Below, one piece after another: positions 42,901 through 52,363 of a stretch of 64,000 nucleotides of DNA. The notes under the pieces were generated by a model. That model was not told the DNA's origin. It saw nothing but the letters and a program-made list of their open reading frames with translations, and ran no database searches. The stretch covers positions 50,127 through 114,126 of the forward strand of contig JAAWBS010000037.1 in assembly GCA_022792815.1 (NCBI GenBank). Reading direction: 5' to 3'. Each line of letters begins with the position of its first letter. Within the stretch, counting starts at the first letter, position 1. Source of the stretch: Hungatella sp. (GTDB lineage: Bacteria > Bacillota > Clostridia > Lachnospirales > Lachnospiraceae). The position numbers were made by a program, and so were the translations under genes.

Positions 42901-45688
42901 CTCTATGGAGTCATCCTGAAGGATCTCCTGAGCTTTCCGCTTGATGGCCATATTCTCCACGCCTACAAGACTGTCTAAAAAGCCCGGATCCTCCTCCATC
43001 CAGTATTTCATGGCAGACAGCACGGTTTCTTTTGCCTCCTCGCTGAGGGAGTCCACCATCTGCAGGGTGATGGCCATGGCCTCCCTTCCTACCGCCCGGT
43101 TGCTGGAGCCTGGCCTCGAGACAGAACGTCCCTTTAAGCTGTCCAGCATCATGCCTCGATAGATAGAATTTCCAAAACCTTCCACAATATAGTATTCCAG
43201 ATTCTGGCGAACCTCATCCGGATACTGCCACGGCGTTCCTCCGATGAGAGAAGGAATCTTGACTCCGCCTTTCATAAACTCGATTCCGTAAGCCCCGATA
43301 TACGGCACATGGCTGTGATCGAGATAGGAACCGTCGGAATAGAAACCGCTGGTGTAACCGCTGATAGGCAGATTGGCACTGTCTTCCACCTGCTGGATCA
43401 CAAAGGTCTGGGAGGATGCCAGCATTCCCACATATACCAGCTCATTGTCTTCTCTCAATGCCCCCAACCCTACGGCTGTGGTAGAACAGTCGATGATATT
43501 GGCGCCCTGGGCTTCCCGGTATCCCTGGGCATGGGTACTTCCGATTCCGATCGCTCCCTCATGGTACGGATCCGGCTGGAAGAAATACAGTCCCTCCGTG
43601 TAGGTCATGATCTGCTCCTCGGTCAGATCGTCATAGAGAAGGATCAGAGCAGGAATCAAATCCTTGGGAATTCCGATCTCCCACGTCCACCAGTTGTCGG
43701 TCTGGCTCTTTGGCGTGTAACATACCGTGCACAGATAATCCAAAATACAGATCATATCCTGAAGCATCTCCTGATTGCCGCAGTACTGGCTTCCTTCTGT
43801 GCTGTAGGCTTTTGCCATGGCAAGGACTTTCTTAAATGCAGGGCGGAATTCCACCGCATCGTCCTGATACACAATGTCTTTATTTCCCGCTGCTCCTACG
43901 TCCTTGGGCCACGGAATATCCGGACAGGAATTCTGTCCTTTATATGCATATTCATCCCAGGCGGTTTTCGCCTCCTGATCAATAGCCTGCAGGATCTCCG
44001 CCCCGCCTTCTGCCGAAGTGATGTCGCTTCCGATCAGAGACTCTTTCCACACCTGGCGGATCTTGGCGTAATCGGCATCCGTAACCTGGGGAAGATTTGC
44101 GGGATCCTCATAGAGAATCACTGTGGGATACACTTTTTCCTTTCCGCTGGTATCCCTTGCAACGATGACCAGATTGCCCTTCTCTTTGGCAGTCAGCGTC
44201 ACATCACCGTTTGATAGTTTTTTTACGTTGATCAGATGGTCAGCCGGCGTGTCTCCCGCCTTTCTGGTTCCATCCGTCTCCCCGTCTTTCAGTTCTCTCT
44301 TTTTTGTGTTGCTGCCCACGTTCCGGATATAGGTGCCGTCCTTCTTCACGAATTTGGCGCTCCAGGTCACATCCCCTGACAGTTCGTCCGGTTTACTTAA
44401 GTTCACCACATCGCCCCGCACCATAGTAATAGAATCACCGGTTACATATTCTGGTTTCTTTAAGTTTACTTCTATAGCCACCGGCCCGGACATCTTTGTG
44501 CCATCCAGGGTCAACGACAGATTTCCTGTTTCCACCTTGGACTGGATTACTGCCTCCGGATCGCTTATGCTGCCTACAGACTCCGCCATAAGATCCGCAG
44601 CCACTTCGATGGTGGAGGAGGTATCCGTTGTAAGCTTTGACACGATAACTGTGGCCTTGTCTCCCGTCTCGGATTTCCTGATATACACGGAGACAGGCTG
44701 GTTTAAACTCAGATCAGCTACTGCACCGGACAAGTCCACCGAGCCGGCAGTCCACTTGTTCACAGCCATAAGTCCCTCAACCTGGCTTTCGGCCGCCTGC
44801 AGGTCCTTGGTGTTGCTCAGGACCTTGTTTTGGGTTTCCACTTGCGTACTATTAGGGAGAGTCTTCTGATCTCCTCCTCCCCCTAAAGTATACTGATACA
44901 CCCCGTTAATCGGTTCTGTCCACAATTCGAACCTGGCTACCGTTCCATCTACTGTAGGAAAACGATAATATACATTCGAATTCTTGATGGTATCACTAAA
45001 AATATATCGCCATTCCAACGGCTGAGTAGTTCCAACATCCTTAAGACCACTTGCGCTTAACCAATTACGAGTTGTATGGGTTCCTTTCGTCGCCGTATCT
45101 ACAATATCTTTCCATGAATATTTAGGATTCTCATCAACTGCAGCAGTCAATATATAGCGATATCCATTATTAGGGTTGGTAAGACTTGCTCTGAGATTGT
45201 TATCCACAGCCACATTATCTACCACATTGATAATCCGGTCTGTACCCCCCCCCCACGCTACTTTCCAGGCCTGCCCCAAGACAGACCACTTCGCTGTCAA
45301 AAAGGAACCAGGACTTCACCCCGGCGACTTCTCCGGACATCCGGATCCCTGCTACTCCGCCGCTTCCGTCCCCATTGTCAAATGCTCCGTCCACCGTCAT
45401 ATTGGCCGGTCTCACTTGGTTATTGCTGTCCAGAAACATGGTAGCTCCTGGGCTCATCCCATCTGCCGTATTCCAGTCCTTCGTATGGTCACTGTTGCAG
45501 GACAGCAGTACTGTCCCCGAATCCAGATCAAGTGCTGCCCGATACCCATTGGTCTCAACTGCAGATGACCTGCCAGTTCCGCTTCCACCCTCCGTCGGAG
45601 CAGCCGCCGTGTTTACCGAACTTCCCACAACCATCGCCGCGGCCAAAGCCGCACTGACGGTTCTGCGTATTTCTTTACGAATATACAT
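39979..45688 (-). CDS. Surface PL8 polysaccharide lyase, split by a G10 frameshift
   Basis: Two frames abut: 45215-45688 (signal peptide, about 145 residues) and 39979-about 45244. Removing one G from the G10 tract at 45245-45254 joins them into 1902 residues. Order: signal peptide (about 1-30); a partial copy of the PL8 beta-sandwich (about 45-180); Ig-like domains; the PL8 alpha barrel with NWWTWEIGIP (about 664) and the catalytic His/Tyr region DGSYLDHSHVPYIGAYG (about 780); Arg in SRPGSSNRAVGR; the beta-sandwich with KSWFMFDDEIVCLG; a PEKPTE repeat linker; and choline-binding-like repeats (GWHLESHDGYWYYLKPDG). PL8 enzymes cut hyaluronan, chondroitin or xanthan. It is the last gene of the GAG operon. 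Confidence 0.85.
40411..40497 (-). repeat. PEKPTE tandem repeat linker
   Basis: About five 18-base units encode PEKPTE, forming a rigid Pro/Glu spacer between the lyase and the cell-wall-binding repeats. It is a slippage-prone stretch that keeps frame. Confidence 0.8.
45245..45254 (-). repeat. Homopolymer G10 tract in the PL8 gene
   Basis: Ten C on the plus strand (G10 on the coding strand) shift the reading frame by one base. With G9 or G12 the signal-peptide frame runs into the lyase frame. It is the kind of tract used for slipped-strand phase variation, although a sequencing error would look the same. Confidence 0.9.
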
Positions 45689-45789
45689 GGTTCACCCTCT
45701 CCTCTTCCATTTATTTGTCCCTTGCCCCGCTTGAGGCAATTGCGGGACTTAAATCCCTGGCGTCCCGCAGCCTTTGTCTTTGCAGCTTC

Positions 45790-47802
45790 CTACCACTGCA
45801 AAATCGTCATGTGATCCGGCTCTCTGCCCAGATCGCACACCATGGTTCTCCCCAGGCCATAGACCCCGCGGATGCCGTTATAATCAGCCTGATTCCCCAC
45901 CTCCTGGTGCAAAAGCACCAGACCGATCTTCCTGCTCCCCGCCTCGATCACATACCCCTCCGCCTCAGAAGGCGTCAGTTCTCTCCCGTTGACCCCGTTG
46001 ACCACGGTCTCCTCCGTGATGTTTACCGGCTGGTCTCCCCGGCGTCTCACAAGAAACGTCGTCAGAGTCCGAACCTTCTTCCCGCTGACCACCAGCTCCT
46101 TCGTCTGTCCCAGCTGATTGTAATGTCTGGAGACAGGCGCCGTCCCAAGCTCCACGGATGCTTCCTCTCCCTCCGCAAATGCTCTCATCACAAAGCTGCA
46201 CTTCTCGCCCTGGCCGAGGACTCTTCCTTCCGCCTCAGACAGCCCGATGGTCTCGCCGAAATGGAAACTCTGGATGATTTCCTCCGGCATAGTCCCGTAA
46301 AACGTATCGCTGACAGCCAGAATATCCCAGGCCACCTCCACGATACGCCGCCTTACAAAGATTCCCCGGTCCGCGTACCCTCCGTGGGCTCCTTCCACAA
46401 AGAGATATTCCCCCTTCTGACATGCGTGATTGGGAAAACACTGAGGAAGCGCCTCATAGTTCCAGGTGTTCTTGCTGTCCGCATACTCCATCCCTCTGAT
46501 CATAGGCACATTGTGGGCTCGTGCCGCCTTCAGCTCATAGCGGACGGGAACATCGATATAGGTATATCGGCCGCTGTCCGTCATCACCTCCTCTCCGTCC
46601 ATCCAAAATCCGATATGTAATTTGTCCTGGTGTCCGTGGCCGCCGCCTAAGGGTCCGTTGATGAAATACAGCATGTTTGCATCCCTCTCCCAGCTGCTGC
46701 GCATCACCACCTGGCCGGAACTGGGCAATTCCACAAGACCTGCCTCCTGTTCCAGGGCCTTTAACCCCCGGTATTCCTCAAACCCCTCCTGGCCGAAGAG
46801 CCAGATGCTCTCATAATCCAGGTTCTCAAAACCTCCTGCCTTTAAGCTGCCGCTCTCCAAAAGCAGAGCCGCCTCACTCAGCAGGTCTCTCACATCCGTG
46901 TCGTCCGAATCCCCGATCATAGGCTGACATCCGGCAGGAGTCTTGAGATTCATGGTGACCGCAGCCATCTTCCCGATCACCTGAATCTCCTCCTCGGAAA
47001 AAGGCTCATCCCCCCAGATCTCGGCCACCCGCAGCACTTCCAGATAGGCCATCAGAACCTCATTGTGATACATGGGAGACGCCTCCCACTGCATCCCGTC
47101 ATCCATGATCTGGACATGGAGGCCATGTCTTAAATACCACCGGGACCGCTCCACGTACTCCTCATTGCCCAGAAGGAAGCCCAGCAGATACAGCCCGGCA
47201 AACTCCATGACGCCCCAGTTGCTCTTTCGGGAAAACCCGGTCTTCGGATTGTCATAGAGCCGCTTTGCGTGAACCTCCAGCCCCTCCAGAAATGCTTCCG
47301 CTGCCTCCTCTGTCACCGCCGGGCTGTCCGCACACAGGGCCATGGCCCGCACCCAGTAGTCCGCCCGAAGGCCCGCCTCCAGAGTCCTCCAGACCAGACC
47401 CTCATTTTCCTCTGTCCAAGGCACTCTCTTCACCCAGTCCTGAAGCTGGCTCACCAGCTCTTTAACATACATCTCCTCCCCGGTCAGTCCATAAGCCTGC
47501 CCCAGGCAGATCCAGTAGCGATGCCGGTTCATCTGGTAGGCAAATTCCGGATCCTCATGAAGCACGTATTTCCAGTCGATCTCCCCCGTAAAGCGGACCG
47601 GTTCCTGAGTCTGCTCCATATCCCAGGGCAGCTGGAACAAAAAGGTGTGGCTCAGCACCTCATCCGCCGTCTTCATGGTCCTCTTACAGTCCTCCGGCCA
47701 GTGCTCTCTGCTCAGCTTGGCGCACTGCGCCCTCTTTTCGGCGCTGACCCCCATCTTCTCCCGAAACCGATTCCACTGTGTTCTCTGTCTCTCGTCCAAC
47801 AT
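45790..47802 (-). CDS. Heparinase II/III-like polysaccharide lyase
   Basis: The 670-residue protein has an alpha/alpha N-terminal part (Hepar_II_III_N-like, about 1-330). The Hepar_II/III beta domain follows, with GGGHGHQDKLHIGFWMDG, TDSGRYTY and ARAHNVPM, which carry the expected catalytic His and Tyr. No signal peptide is seen, so it acts in the cytoplasm on imported oligosaccharides. The frame extends to 47832, but AAGGAGAGTGATC precedes the ATG at 47802. It follows the sulfatase stop by two bases. Heparan or another uronate-containing glycan is likely. Confidence 0.88.
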   Translation of the reverse strand: MLDERQRTQWNRFREKMGVSAEKRAQCAKLSREHWPEDCKRTMKTADEVLSHTFLFQLPWDMEQTQEPVRFTGEIDWKYVLHEDPEFAYQMNRHRYWICLGQAYGLTGEEMYVKELVSQLQDWVKRVPWTEENEGLVWRTLEAGLRADYWVRAMALCADSPAVTEEAAEAFLEGLEVHAKRLYDNPKTGFSRKSNWGVMEFAGLYLLGFLLGNEEYVERSRWYLRHGLHVQIMDDGMQWEASPMYHNEVLMAYLEVLRVAEIWGDEPFSEEEIQVIGKMAAVTMNLKTPAGCQPMIGDSDDTDVRDLLSEAALLLESGSLKAGGFENLDYESIWLFGQEGFEEYRGLKALEQEAGLVELPSSGQVVMRSSWERDANMLYFINGPLGGGHGHQDKLHIGFWMDGEEVMTDSGRYTYIDVPVRYELKAARAHNVPMIRGMEYADSKNTWNYEALPQCFPNHACQKGEYLFVEGAHGGYADRGIFVRRRIVEVAWDILAVSDTFYGTMPEEIIQSFHFGETIGLSEAEGRVLGQGEKCSFVMRAFAEGEEASVELGTAPVSRHYNQLGQTKELVVSGKKVRTLTTFLVRRRGDQPVNITEETVVNGVNGRELTPSEAEGYVIEAGSRKIGLVLLHQEVGNQADYNGIRGVYGLGRTMVCDLGREPDHMTILQW

Positions 47803-47804
47803 GA

Positions 47805-49202
47805 TCACTCTCCTTCTCGCTTCTTCTCCCACAAAAACGGATCCTCCAACCGATCCAGATACTCTTTTAACAGACTCCGAAACTCCGACACCTTGGGATC
47901 TTCACATCCCCTCTCGATGACCCGGGGATGAAGCTGCCACGGGTCCTGTCTGTCATCATACAGGTATTCCTTCTGCTTCTCCCCCGGCATGTAGCCGTTG
48001 GTGATCACATAGGTATAGTCCCGTGTCTTGATCCCCCGCCACCCGCAGGCCTTGTGGGTCAGTCCCAGCTTCGCGTAAGCCGAAACACTCTCCGCGCTTC
48101 CCGGGTAGGAGCAGAGAAACATGTGTTCCGGCCCGCTTTCTTCCCTCCCCAGCAGGGAGGCGGCATGGCTGATTCCCTCACAGGTATCCGGCACCGGCAG
48201 TCCAAGATACTCAAGCAGCGTGGGCATATGGTCCGGACTGGCAAAGATCACGCCGCTCTTTCCGGGTGTGATCCTGTTTTTCTGCCTCATCATCAGAGGA
48301 ATATGTACCGACTCCTCATACCACACGTTCTTGCTCATGAGCCCGTGGGAACCCATCATCTCCCCGTGGTCTGCAGACAGCACAACCAGGGTATTCTCCT
48401 CCATCTGACTGTCCCTCAGATAGGTCAGAATCCGCCCAAACTGCTCGTCGATGCCACAGACAGCGGCAAAATACTGCCTGGCGATGACTTCCATCTCAGG
48501 AGTCCGCTTCTCCTTCGGCACATTAGGCCGCCACCGGATCTCTAAGTCACGGAATCTGTCATAATACCGTTCCGGCACCAGCTCATAGGGCAGATGAGGC
48601 GGATTGTAGGACAAAAACAGAGCAAACGGCTTCTCTCCCTCTCTGTGGCTCTCCAGATATTCCAAAGTTTTATCCGTCTCATATTCCGCTGACCATTTCC
48701 CCGGACGAATCTGCTCCGGCGCGTCTGCCCAGTAGTGGGGATCCAGGTGATCATCACAGGCCCCGTAGGACAGCCAGTAGTCAAAGCCCTGCCGCCTCTC
48801 CCCGGGAGGCGTATAGGCGTCCCAGTTTTGGGCTTTCGACTCCGGGTGACCGGTAAAGTTCTGCTCCGACGCATCCAGATGCCATTTCCCGATATACGCC
48901 GTCTCATATCCACTGTCCTTTAACACGTTTCCGATACAAATCTCCTGGGGCTTTAACATCAGCTTCTCCTCCAGGCCGATCTTGCAGTTGGTCCACAGCC
49001 CGATGGAAAGGGGATACTTGCCGGTCATGAGGCTGCCCCTGTGAGGCGTGCAGAGGGGAAATGTGCTGTAGGCGTGGTCAAAAAAGAGGCTCTCTCGGGC
49101 AAATCCGTCCATATTTGGAGTGAGCACCTGATCCTGACCGACGCAGCCCATGGCGTGATACCTCCACTGATCCGCAAAAATGTAGATCAAATTTGTCTTC
49201 AT
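47805..49202 (-). CDS. Sulfatase (Cys-type formylglycine), GAG-associated
   Basis: The 465-residue sulfatase has the CxPxR maturation motif CTPHRGSLMTG with Cys51, and metal ligands in IYIFADQWR (Asp11) and SADHGEMMGSHG. A Cys-type sulfatase needs an anaerobic sulfatase-maturating radical SAM enzyme, which I do not see in this window. There is no signal peptide. It sits between GH88 and the heparinase-like gene and probably removes sulfate from unsaturated disaccharides. Confidence 0.93.
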   Translation of the reverse strand: MKTNLIYIFADQWRYHAMGCVGQDQVLTPNMDGFARESLFFDHAYSTFPLCTPHRGSLMTGKYPLSIGLWTNCKIGLEEKLMLKPQEICIGNVLKDSGYETAYIGKWHLDASEQNFTGHPESKAQNWDAYTPPGERRQGFDYWLSYGACDDHLDPHYWADAPEQIRPGKWSAEYETDKTLEYLESHREGEKPFALFLSYNPPHLPYELVPERYYDRFRDLEIRWRPNVPKEKRTPEMEVIARQYFAAVCGIDEQFGRILTYLRDSQMEENTLVVLSADHGEMMGSHGLMSKNVWYEESVHIPLMMRQKNRITPGKSGVIFASPDHMPTLLEYLGLPVPDTCEGISHAASLLGREESGPEHMFLCSYPGSAESVSAYAKLGLTHKACGWRGIKTRDYTYVITNGYMPGEKQKEYLYDDRQDPWQLHPRVIERGCEDPKVSEFRSLLKEYLDRLEDPFLWEKKREGE

Positions 49203-49218
49203 AGCCGATCCCTTCCTG

Positions 49219-50397
49219 TTACCAGTACATCTTCCAGTCCGAAAGCATTCTTGTCAAAGCTTCCATATAGAAGTAATCACCCCAGGTATTGCACTCGTCC
49301 ACCCCTCTGTTGGTGCAGGTGTTTTCTTTGGAATCTCTGGCATAAGTTCCGTGAAGCAGGATGCCGTTGGACTGCTTTAAGTCCCTATTGCCGCAGTGGG
49401 TGATCAGGGCTGCCATAAGCCGGTCTGCCACCTCCCGGTACTTTTTCCCACGCTCCTCATCCAGATATTTTACCATCTCCAGGATTCCGCACACAGCCAC
49501 CGCCGCCGCAGAGGAATCTCTCGGCTCCGTGCTTCCGGTGTCGAAATCAAAATCCCAGTAGGGAACCAGATCCTCAGGAAGATGACGGATAAAAAAGTCC
49601 GTCACTCTGCAGAACAGATCAATATAGGATTCATCCTTCAGATAATGGTAACTGAGTGCTATCCCATAGATCCCCCATGCCTGCCCGCGGGCCCAAGCCG
49701 AATTGTTCCGATTTCCCTGGTGAGTCACACCATAAGCCGGCTCCCCTGTCTCCATGTCGATAAAATAGGTATGGTAGGTAGAATCATCCTCTCTCAGGAC
49801 ACACCTCATGGCAGTCCGGATATGGTTCTCCGCCATCTGGGCATAGCGCTTCTCCCCCGTCACCTCGCTGGCCCAATAGAGAATAGGCAGATTCAACAGG
49901 CAGTCGATGATCAGGCGATACTCGGAAGCCTCTCCCACATTGCCCCATGCCTGAAGAAACTTCCCGTTCTCCCGATACCGTTCTGCCAGATGATCCGCCG
50001 CCATCAGTGCTGCTTCCTTTCCCTTCTCGCTGCCTGTCAGCTTGTAAGCCGCCACACAGGAAAGGCTGAAAAGAAATCCCATATCATGGTGATTCACGTC
50101 AATTTTATTCTGAATCCGATCGAGGAAGCTGTCCACCTGAACCAGCGCCGCCTCCTTAAAAGCCTCATCCTTGGTGTACTCATAGGCCAGCCAGATGGCT
50201 CCTGTCCAGAATCCTGTGGTCCACTCCACATTCTCCGTGGCCTCATAAAATCCGTCGAAACTGTTGGATGACGGAAACTTCTCCGTAAATACCGGAAGAT
50301 CTGCCCTGACGATCCTGACAGCCTCCTCCATGGCCTCCCTGACCATCTTCTCGTCCGCCGCCGGATACCCCATGACCGACTCAAACGTCTGCGCCAT
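49219..50397 (-). CDS. GH88 unsaturated glucuronyl hydrolase
   Basis: The 392-residue cytosolic enzyme hydrolyses the unsaturated uronate left by polysaccharide lyases. GH88 motifs are VEWTTGFWTGAIWLAYE, HHDMGFLFSLS with a catalytic Asp, and the substrate-site phrase NSAWARGQAWGIYG. Length fits the family (about 380). AAAGGAG precedes the ATG. It follows the second permease by 116 bases in the same operon. Confidence 0.95.
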   Translation of the reverse strand: MAQTFESVMGYPAADEKMVREAMEEAVRIVRADLPVFTEKFPSSNSFDGFYEATENVEWTTGFWTGAIWLAYEYTKDEAFKEAALVQVDSFLDRIQNKIDVNHHDMGFLFSLSCVAAYKLTGSEKGKEAALMAADHLAERYRENGKFLQAWGNVGEASEYRLIIDCLLNLPILYWASEVTGEKRYAQMAENHIRTAMRCVLREDDSTYHTYFIDMETGEPAYGVTHQGNRNNSAWARGQAWGIYGIALSYHYLKDESYIDLFCRVTDFFIRHLPEDLVPYWDFDFDTGSTEPRDSSAAAVAVCGILEMVKYLDEERGKKYREVADRLMAALITHCGNRDLKQSNGILLHGTYARDSKENTCTNRGVDECNTWGDYFYMEALTRMLSDWKMYW

Positions 50398-50513
50398 AAC
50401 TCGTTACTCCTTTCGTTTTTGAAATATTTACTGAACTTTTTCCGGGAAGAGATTGGGGGATCTGTCCCAATTAGAGGAAGATCCCTTTTCACCAATCGCC
50501 GTCCCAAAAAGTT

Positions 50514-51341
50514 CTACCCCTTAATACCGCTTGCCGCCACGCCTTCCACAAAGAACCTCTGACAGCTGAGGAACACGATCACGATAGGAATCAGGGAGCA
50601 CACCGACGCGGCCATGATCCAGGCATAGTCTGCCCCGTACTGGGAGATGAACATGCGGATACCAAGCTGTACGGTCTTCAGCTCTTTGGTCTTTAAGTAA
50701 ATCAACGGACCCATGAAATCATTCCACACATTGGTGAAGGTGAAGATGGTCAGGGTCGCCATGGCCGGTTTGCCCAGAGGGAACACGATCCTGCGGAAGA
50801 TTCCGAACTCGTTCAGTCCGTCGATCCGGGCCGCCTCGCACAGTTCATCGGGAATGCTGATGTAGAACTGCCGGATGAGGAACACCCCGAACGCCGAGAA
50901 GGCCTGCATGAGGATCAGTCCGATATGGGTGTCGTTGAGACCCATCTTGGATACCAGGATAAACTGAGGCACCATGTACACCTGCCAGGGCACTGCTATG
51001 GTGGTTACATACATGAGGAAGATCAGGTCTCTTCCCACAAACTTACACTTGGTAAATCCGTACGCCGCAAAACAGCTGGTGCACAGCTGAACGATGGTGG
51101 TGATGATGGTCAGCTTGGCAGTATTCTTGAAGAAGATCACCAGAGGCAGCTTCTTCCAGATCACGCTGTAGTTCTCCGGGTGCATGGTCTCGGGCCACCA
51201 TTTCATGGGGATGGAAAATACGTCCTTGTTCAGCTTCAGGGAAGAGATCACCATCCAGTAAAAAGGAACCATCATGGCGATTCCCAGACAGATCAGAAGA
51301 ACGTACAGGATTATTTTTGTTGCTTTTCTCTTTGCATTCAT
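50514..51341 (-). CDS. Carbohydrate ABC transporter permease 2
   Basis: The 275-residue protein has about six spans (first at 10-30). The EAA loop contacting the ATPase reads EAARIDGLNEFGIFRRIVFP. It belongs to the MalG/AraQ class and forms the channel with the next permease. No ATPase gene is nearby, so a shared MsiK-type ATPase is expected. Confidence 0.95.
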   Translation of the reverse strand: MNAKRKATKIILYVLLICLGIAMMVPFYWMVISSLKLNKDVFSIPMKWWPETMHPENYSVIWKKLPLVIFFKNTAKLTIITTIVQLCTSCFAAYGFTKCKFVGRDLIFLMYVTTIAVPWQVYMVPQFILVSKMGLNDTHIGLILMQAFSAFGVFLIRQFYISIPDELCEAARIDGLNEFGIFRRIVFPLGKPAMATLTIFTFTNVWNDFMGPLIYLKTKELKTVQLGIRMFISQYGADYAWIMAASVCSLIPIVIVFLSCQRFFVEGVAASGIKG

Positions 51342-51354
51342 GACGTCTCTCCTC

Positions 51355-52272
51355 CTATAAGTCTTTGGACCACTTCTTCTCGCCGCTGAACTGGATCAAA
51401 GTGATGGTTAACACGATGGCAAACAGCACGATGGCGCCTGCACTGGCAGGTCCGAATTCCCAGCTGGTAAATGCCTTCTCATAGATGTAGTTGACCAGTG
51501 TCTTGGTGGCATTGCCCGGGCCGCCGCCTGTCATGACGTACACCAGGTCAAAGACCTTAAAGCACTGGATGGTCAGCATGATCAGTACGAAGAACGTGGT
51601 GGGGGTCAGCATGGGCACGGTGATGTACCACAGCTTCTGCCAGCCGTTGGCCCCGTCGATGCCGGCCGCCTCGTAGAGGGAAGCAGAGATGCCCTGCAGC
51701 GCTGCCAGGTACACGATCATGTAGTAGCCCATATATTTCCACACGCTGACGATGGACACGGCCACCATGGCCCAGTCTTTGTCCACCACCCATCTCGGGG
51801 GATTTTTCAGGCCGATAAACTTTAAGATCTCATTGATGGGACCGAAATCCGGCTGAAACAGCATGTTCCAAACAGCGCCCACGGCCACGATGGAGGCGAT
51901 ATAGGGAAAGTAAAACGCAGTTCGGAAGATGGCCACGCCTTTTATCTTGTTATTTAAGAGCACTGCCAGCAAAAGAGCCAGCACCAGGGTGGGCACCACA
52001 GTCATCAAGGCATAGCTGACGGTGTGTACCAGGGTTCCCCGGAAGATCCTGTCTCCGAAGATATCCACAAAATTTGCCAGCCCCACAAACTTCATGGGTC
52101 TCTGGGAACCGTCCCAGCTCATGACACTCAGCACGAAAGAGAAGATTACCGGTATGAAGACAAATATGGTATATCCGATCAGATTAGGGATAATAAACAT
52201 ATATCCTGTCAGATTATTCCGGATCTTTCTTCTCTGCTTGGAAGTAAGAAAAGTCGTCTTTTCTCCGCTCAT
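51355..52272 (-). CDS. Carbohydrate ABC transporter permease 1
   Basis: The 305-residue MalF/UgpA-class permease has the EAA loop EAAGIDGANGWQKLWYITVP. The frame is open to 52389 inside the binding-protein gene, but AAAGGAGGTTGCAT precedes the ATG at 52272 (MSGEKTTFLT). It precedes permease 2 by 13 bases. Confidence 0.95.
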   Translation of the reverse strand: MSGEKTTFLTSKQRRKIRNNLTGYMFIIPNLIGYTIFVFIPVIFSFVLSVMSWDGSQRPMKFVGLANFVDIFGDRIFRGTLVHTVSYALMTVVPTLVLALLLAVLLNNKIKGVAIFRTAFYFPYIASIVAVGAVWNMLFQPDFGPINEILKFIGLKNPPRWVVDKDWAMVAVSIVSVWKYMGYYMIVYLAALQGISASLYEAAGIDGANGWQKLWYITVPMLTPTTFFVLIMLTIQCFKVFDLVYVMTGGGPGNATKTLVNYIYEKAFTSWEFGPASAGAIVLFAIVLTITLIQFSGEKKWSKDL

Positions 52273-52295
52273 ATGCAACCTCCTTTGGATTTTAA

Positions 52296-52341
52296 GATAC
52301 TCTCGGAACCTCTTACTTGCTGAAGGGATCCCGAGAGTATT
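52296..52341 (-). other. Hairpin between binding protein and permease genes
   Basis: ATACTCTCGG arms (complement 52331-52341 and 52296-52306) form a stem in the mRNA. Such a structure after a binding-protein gene usually raises its level relative to the permeases by partial termination or by blocking decay. Confidence 0.65.
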
Positions 52342-52363
52342 CTCTGTTAATGGGGTATTAGAC

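Noticed and set aside
45215..45300. The downstream PL8 frame starting at an ATG at 45300
   Set aside because: That ATG overlaps the upstream frame, has no ribosome site and would give a lyase without signal peptide; the joined reading through the G tract is far more likely.
50401..50513. Possible terminator between permease 2 and GH88
   Set aside because: A weak GGGATC/GATCCC pairing without a U run, inside what is otherwise a continuous operon.
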